This document shows positions 59,752-64,000 of a DNA stretch of 64,000 nt, piece by piece; positions within the stretch are counted from its first letter, which is position 1, and each line of letters opens with the position of its first letter. The notes beneath the pieces are model-generated. The model saw only the letters and a list, made by a program, of their open reading frames with translations, did no database searches and was not told where the DNA came from. Origin of the DNA: Ananas comosus (Eukaryota > Streptophyta > Magnoliopsida > Poales > Bromeliaceae); the NCBI RefSeq assembly GCF_001540865.1, contig NC_033640.1:9328834-9392833 (forward strand). Direction: 5' to 3'. The position numbers and the translations under genes are program-made.

Positions 59752-62700
59752 ATGGCGACAAGTAACCTAGGGTGCGTGGTGGTGGCCGTCGACAGCAGAG
59801 AGGAGAGCATGAAGGCCCTCCGCTGGGCCCTCGACAACCTCCGCCTCGGCCCAGCCGCCGCCGGAGCCGCCGCCGCCGATCCCGGGTTCCTGATCATCCT
59901 CCACGTCCAACACCCTCTGTCCATCGCCACGAGCCTCAACCCGGGCTCCATCCCCTCCGGCGGTCCAAGTAACCCTCCCAAACCCTAGCTCCTTCCCCCC
60001 CTCCTCTGAATCGGAATCGGATTATGTTCCTTTCCTTGTGCTTGGCCTCACCCTTCGTCGAGTACTCTTGATCCGACTCTTGCTATGGTGTTGGTGCTTG
60101 TTGTGGTGCGGTGTGGCTTTAAGGCGATGTCGAGGCGCATCAGCAGCGGACCACGGACGCGATCTTTAAGCGTGCCCTGGATATGTGCGCCGATAGAAAC
60201 GTGAGATCGGATTCTGTTGATCATTATGTGTTTAGATTCGTTAGCATTTGTATTGTGATTGAACCTTTCTCTTTTGCGGTAAATTTTAGGTGACTGTGAG
60301 AACCGAAGTGATGATCGGCGATCCGAAGGTCATGATCTGCAAGGCCACTGTAACCTTGTACGCCGACTTACTGGTGATCGGGCGTCATTCGATCAGACCG
60401 ATCAGTTGGTGATTTGATTGATTTCTTTCCCCCTTTCTGTTGTTTAAAACTTGGTCGTGGAATCGATTTCTTTCATCATTAATAAATTTTCAGCCATTTT
60501 AAAGTTGTTATTCACTTTGATTTTTAATCACGAACTTATGACTTTAACTTCAATGTAGTACTGATGATCTCTATGTAGGAATCTCGATTTTCAGAAAAAT
60601 ATAGGAATCTCCGGTTTATGAATAATATACAGTTGAATTGTTTGCTACATAGCTTGATGAAGATTGGCTGCAGCTTTGGGTTTGATCTGAACGTTTGAAG
60701 AGAATTGTAATTGTTTACAGTGCCATGATGTTCGATAGATTCTGTTTCTGTGTTTAAGGTTCAACTTGAGTGTGCAGAAATTGTGTCAAGAATCTCTATC
60801 ATGCTATTAAAAATGTAACGAATTCTAGGAATATGTGGTGTAAGTTACCTCTAAGCTCAATTTTTACTATTTATCATTCATCTTTCTCTGTAAATCAAAG
60901 TTTATATTACCTTTTTCCATCTATCTACATGTTAAATTTCACATGTCATGATCTTCACTATCAGCCATCGCACCCAATGGATGGCCAAAATGTTTATATA
61001 AATAGCATGCTTCAAGGACTTATTTACTAAAATGTATAATTTAACCTGCTAACAACAATTCAAGCAAAAGTTTGAACCGGCATTATCTTGCAGTTATGTC
61101 TCTGTTATGTGTGTTGAAGTATGTCAAGTTGTACTGCTCGTCTTTTCTGAATGATGCAGATCACCTTTCTTCTAGCTTCAAAATGACCGGAAAATATTCC
61201 AGCCCTTTGGTGAGGGAATATCGTAAGAGGTGATCTTAATGGTTCATAGAGACGGACCGCATATGTTTTACTACATTATGTGCACCAAGATTAAGTAATT
61301 TTAAGTTTAGCAAGATTTGGATTTTAAGGCCTATAATACTTGTTGGTCATCGGTAACAGGTTTCTTTGGCGTCTTTGCTACATCAGACCGTAATTAAGAA
61401 TTACCATCAGATGAGGATGTGCTTCACATATGGATCTTCTTTCCAAATGCAAATTTAATTTTTTTCTTTTGCCATCGTGTTAGAGCTGCCCTACCTTTAA
61501 TTTTTTTGCCCTCGATTGAACTTCAATTTGATTGCAGCTCAAATACAGCTTAGAAAAGAACAATCCTTTTAAGTGATACATTTTTTGCACATTAGTTGGA
61601 CCAAACCAAATGGCGAGGACAAACAATACAACATGCTGTAGGCGTTCATTAAATCTAGTAGCTATTTATATACTGTTTGTAACTACTTTCCTTTGTAGAG
61701 AATTAATGATATTGTAGTCTACTTGGAGAGCCAGGAATTTGATAGTGAGTTATGTCAAGGAGAGATTTGTAGTATGAAATAATCCTTCAATAGAATTCAT
61801 TGTGAATTGGTGTTAGTTCCAGCAGTAGCATTTATGAAAGTGAGAAAATGTTGTCGGGACTTCAAAATAAGAGTTTATCTAGGCTTTATAGTTGCTCCTA
61901 GAATACTGGTGCTTTTGATTATGCTTGTCAGATGTGACTCGAAATCTACTATCGTTTCAGATTCGGGTTTACGATTCGCCGACAGCTTCGCGGTGCGACC
62001 AACTTGGAAAAGAAAATTATGGAGGAAAAATGAATATATGTGGTGGGTAGCGGAGGGCTCGGGCCATCAGGCTCGAGCTCGTAGCCCACCACTGACATTC
62101 GCCAGGGGGTGCGGGGGCCGTAATCAAAAGAACATTGTATNCCCGCTGTACGGATCGGATCCGAAATCCGTTATGAGTTTTCCTTTTTCGTTTTTTGCCC
62201 TAGAGGCGTGTGATCATGGTCGGTTGTAATCTGAAGAACATTGTATTCCCTTTTCGTTCCATAGTAAAGTCCTCTCCTCCATCGCCCGTGGTTTTTTCCT
62301 GCAAAGAGTTTTTCACGTAAATCTGTCTCTTTATTTTCTGCTTGTGGTTCGATTGTTTTTTGTATTCGTCATTTCGTTTCCGTTTATGCGTTTGTCGTAA
62401 CAATGCTTCTGTAGACTCAAACCATAAGTTTGGCAACGGACGAAAAAGAGGTCAAAACTCAAGGGGAGTTGGTAGAGGATGTACGAGGCTCGTTTGATTT
62501 CTAGGAGAAAAAAGTATCTAGCAAAATTACATAATTTCCATGATGCATCCAACTGTTGCTTATTTGGGTTACCATCATGACAATTCAAGTTGTGTACCTA
62601 GTATGTGATCTTGCAATTAATGTTGTTCTATAAGCGAACTGTGATCGGTTGTTGCTTGAATAGTCTTTTGGAGGTATGTTTACCTCCTTGTGTTATGTTA

Positions 62701-62879
62701 TACCTATTTTCATATGCTTCTATTAAGACTCTTTAATTTAGTGATGAATATGCCATCTATAATGAATGCCCTAAATACTTTTCAAATTGCTGTTTCGTTG
62801 CAGGATGTTCTTAGGAAGTGTAAGCAAGTACTGCGTCAACCATGTGAGCTGCCCTGTTCTCGTGATAAAGGGAATATGA
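59752..62879 (+). CDS. Universal stress protein A-like, tandem copy 2
   Basis: Exons are 59752-59968, 60124-60200, 60290-60408 and 62804-62879, same phases as copy 1, 162 aa with no disabling change. Relative to copy 1, exon 1 gains four Ala/Gly-rich codons and exon 2 loses 27 bp in frame (the DVPAFSAAI part of the middle helix region). The nucleotide loop region changes from GPIKRMFLGS to RPISWMFLGS, while G129-x2-S132-x9-G142-S143 spacing is kept. Several charged positions differ in exon 3. All splice sites are intact, so it may still be expressed, but the substitutions next to the loop suggest relaxed or altered function. Intron 3 is 2.4 kb against 0.95 kb in copy 1, because about 1.4 kb (60957-62400) has no counterpart. 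Confidence 0.87.
60957..62400. other. Copy-2-specific intron segment
   Basis: Lies between sequence matching copy 1 at 53632 (left) and at 53672 (right, TGCTTCTGTAGACT.AAACCAT). It has mixed composition, one N at 62141, and no recognisable transposon ends or protein domain. It could be an insertion here or a loss in copy 1. Confidence 0.55.
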
Positions 62880-64000
62880 CCTTATTCTCTACCGTGTTTG
62901 CTGTTGTTGCTCTAGCTTTTGAACTAAGAGTGCATCTACCATTGACTGCCATTGAAATTTTTGCATAGTCTGTGATTTTCTCTGCCGTTACCTTCTTTTC
63001 CTATATGGAAATTGCTATAGCTACTAGATTTGAGTTGCACTGCGAAGTTGTAGAGGTTTTGAAGGGAGTTGGGACCAAGAACTATTTCCTTCTTCGAGAA
63101 ATTTCTGTGTAGCATGTCGTCCATTGGTGTAACAACAGCGGTTCTTGTACTTGTCAATAAATAGGGTATATACATATGATTTGCCGTATTTGTCACGATA
63201 AGATTTTAGAATCTGGTTTCGTATGTTTGCATGAATTTCGAGTATTTCGTGATATTTGATAGTGCGCGCAAAGATTCGAGCAGTTTCATTGCTTTACAGC
63301 ATCAAGTTTCTACTTGATTGCTTTACCAAATATGCTGTTTTATAAGAATTGATGATTGAATAGAAACTCGGATATGTTATTTTAAGGGTCTGGAGTTGAT
63401 TATTCGCAACAGTGGCCATCAGCAGTGGCTATGCATATCCTAGCCAGGGTTCTTTCTTCTAGAATTATTTCTCAATTTGTCACCTAAATTGAACTCAGCT
63501 GATTTACTTTTACATCTCAATTTGATCAGCCTAGTTTGGAAATAACTCAGATCCTAGGCATACATCGGAAGAAAACAGAAGAAATTGTAGAGTACGCAGA
63601 GATTGAGAATTGCTTTGTGGAAAGCAAATGTGTCGTGGGGTTTATGTAGAACGTTTGGAGCGTAACTAACAAAAGAGAAATCCGGAGTAAAAACATGTGC
63701 CGGTTACCGTAACCGAGCTCAAAGAATCCGTTCCGTTTGATAGTTACGTCACATCGTAGGCATATGTGTCCGGTTGCTCGATCTCTCATTAGAAGCCGTT
63801 GATTGTGCGGCATCACAAGACCTTTAATTAAGGTGACCATGATATTTAACCACAATATTATTTTTAAGTAGCCGTTGATTGTGCGGCATCACTAGACCTT
63901 TAATTAAGGTTACCATGATATTTAACTACAATATTATTTAATTAGGGACACTGTTTTAATTACATTTTATCACACAGCACTAATACTCAGAAGTAGGATC
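62880..64000. other. USP copy 2 3' region
   Basis: Matches the 3' region of copy 1, including AGAAATTGTAGAGTACG.AGAGATTGAGAATTGCTTTG and TGTCCGGTTGCTCGATCTCTCATTAG. A ~75-bp unit (AGCCGTTGATTGTGCGGCATCAC..AATATTATTT) is tandemly duplicated at about 63795-63945. 63954-64000 is the Helitron empty site and flank. No gene. Confidence 0.65.

Noticed and set aside
61807..62229. 140-aa frame in the copy-2-specific intron
   Set aside because: Contains an N, has no domain and no splice support, and lies in a non-conserved intron segment.
1..64000. tRNA, rRNA or CRISPR features
   Set aside because: No cloverleaf with paired arms, no rRNA-like stretch and no regularly spaced short repeats; the tRNA-like boxes belong to SINEs.

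Overview
This is a nuclear genome window from a flowering plant, most likely a commelinid-type monocot. I lean towards something pineapple-like, but this is not proven. The evidence is spliced genes with GT..AG introns, very GC-rich first exons set in AT-rich intergenic DNA, plant-only protein families, CT-rich 5' leaders, and dense plant transposons (Helitron, hAT, MULE and MITE elements, SINEs, LINE and LTR remnants). Short N runs mark assembly gaps.

I reconstructed eight protein genes by joining exons at consensus splice sites. (1) 4142-9851, minus: nine exons, a 578-aa multi-pass membrane protein of the At3g27390 type. (2) 13693-14705, plus: two exons, 205 aa, unrecognised, with an acidic run. 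(3) 17162-18154, plus: single-exon plant carboxylesterase (CXE), 330 aa. (4) 29449-30788, plus: two-exon CXE, 343 aa. (5) 36812-42106, plus: four-exon monosaccharide/H+ symporter (STP/MST), about 510 aa, with one base missing in the last exon. (6) 45340-49078, plus: six-exon RBP45/47-type RNA-binding protein with three RRMs; the acceptor of its last intron does not fit the reading frame. (7, 8) 52473-54145 and 59752-62879, plus: tandem four-exon universal stress protein genes of 167 and 162 aa.

The rest is mostly repeats. 0-4 kb holds SINEs and a decayed LINE tail. 19-29 kb is a transposon cluster: a Helitron end, a 9-bp-TSD foldback element, a MULE with long inverted repeats, a second foldback element, and an inverted duplication about 5 kb apart. 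32204-36106 is a 3.9-kb hAT-like element with a perfect 8-bp target duplication, filled with MITEs sitting in (TA)n tracts. The intergenic space between the two USP genes holds a four-level nest: Helitron, then solo LTR, then hAT MITE, then a (TA)n-associated MITE. Because the USP segment is duplicated, the second copy preserves the empty site of the Helitron.

The genes are not an operon and share no evident pathway. The only clear local relationships are the USP tandem pair, which also shares promoter elements, and the two CXE paralogues 11 kb apart. The strongest items for follow-up are the Helitron with its paralogous empty site, the SINE family whose 3' tail matches the local LINE tail, the one-base frameshift in the sugar transporter, and the broken last splice junction of the RBP45/47 gene.
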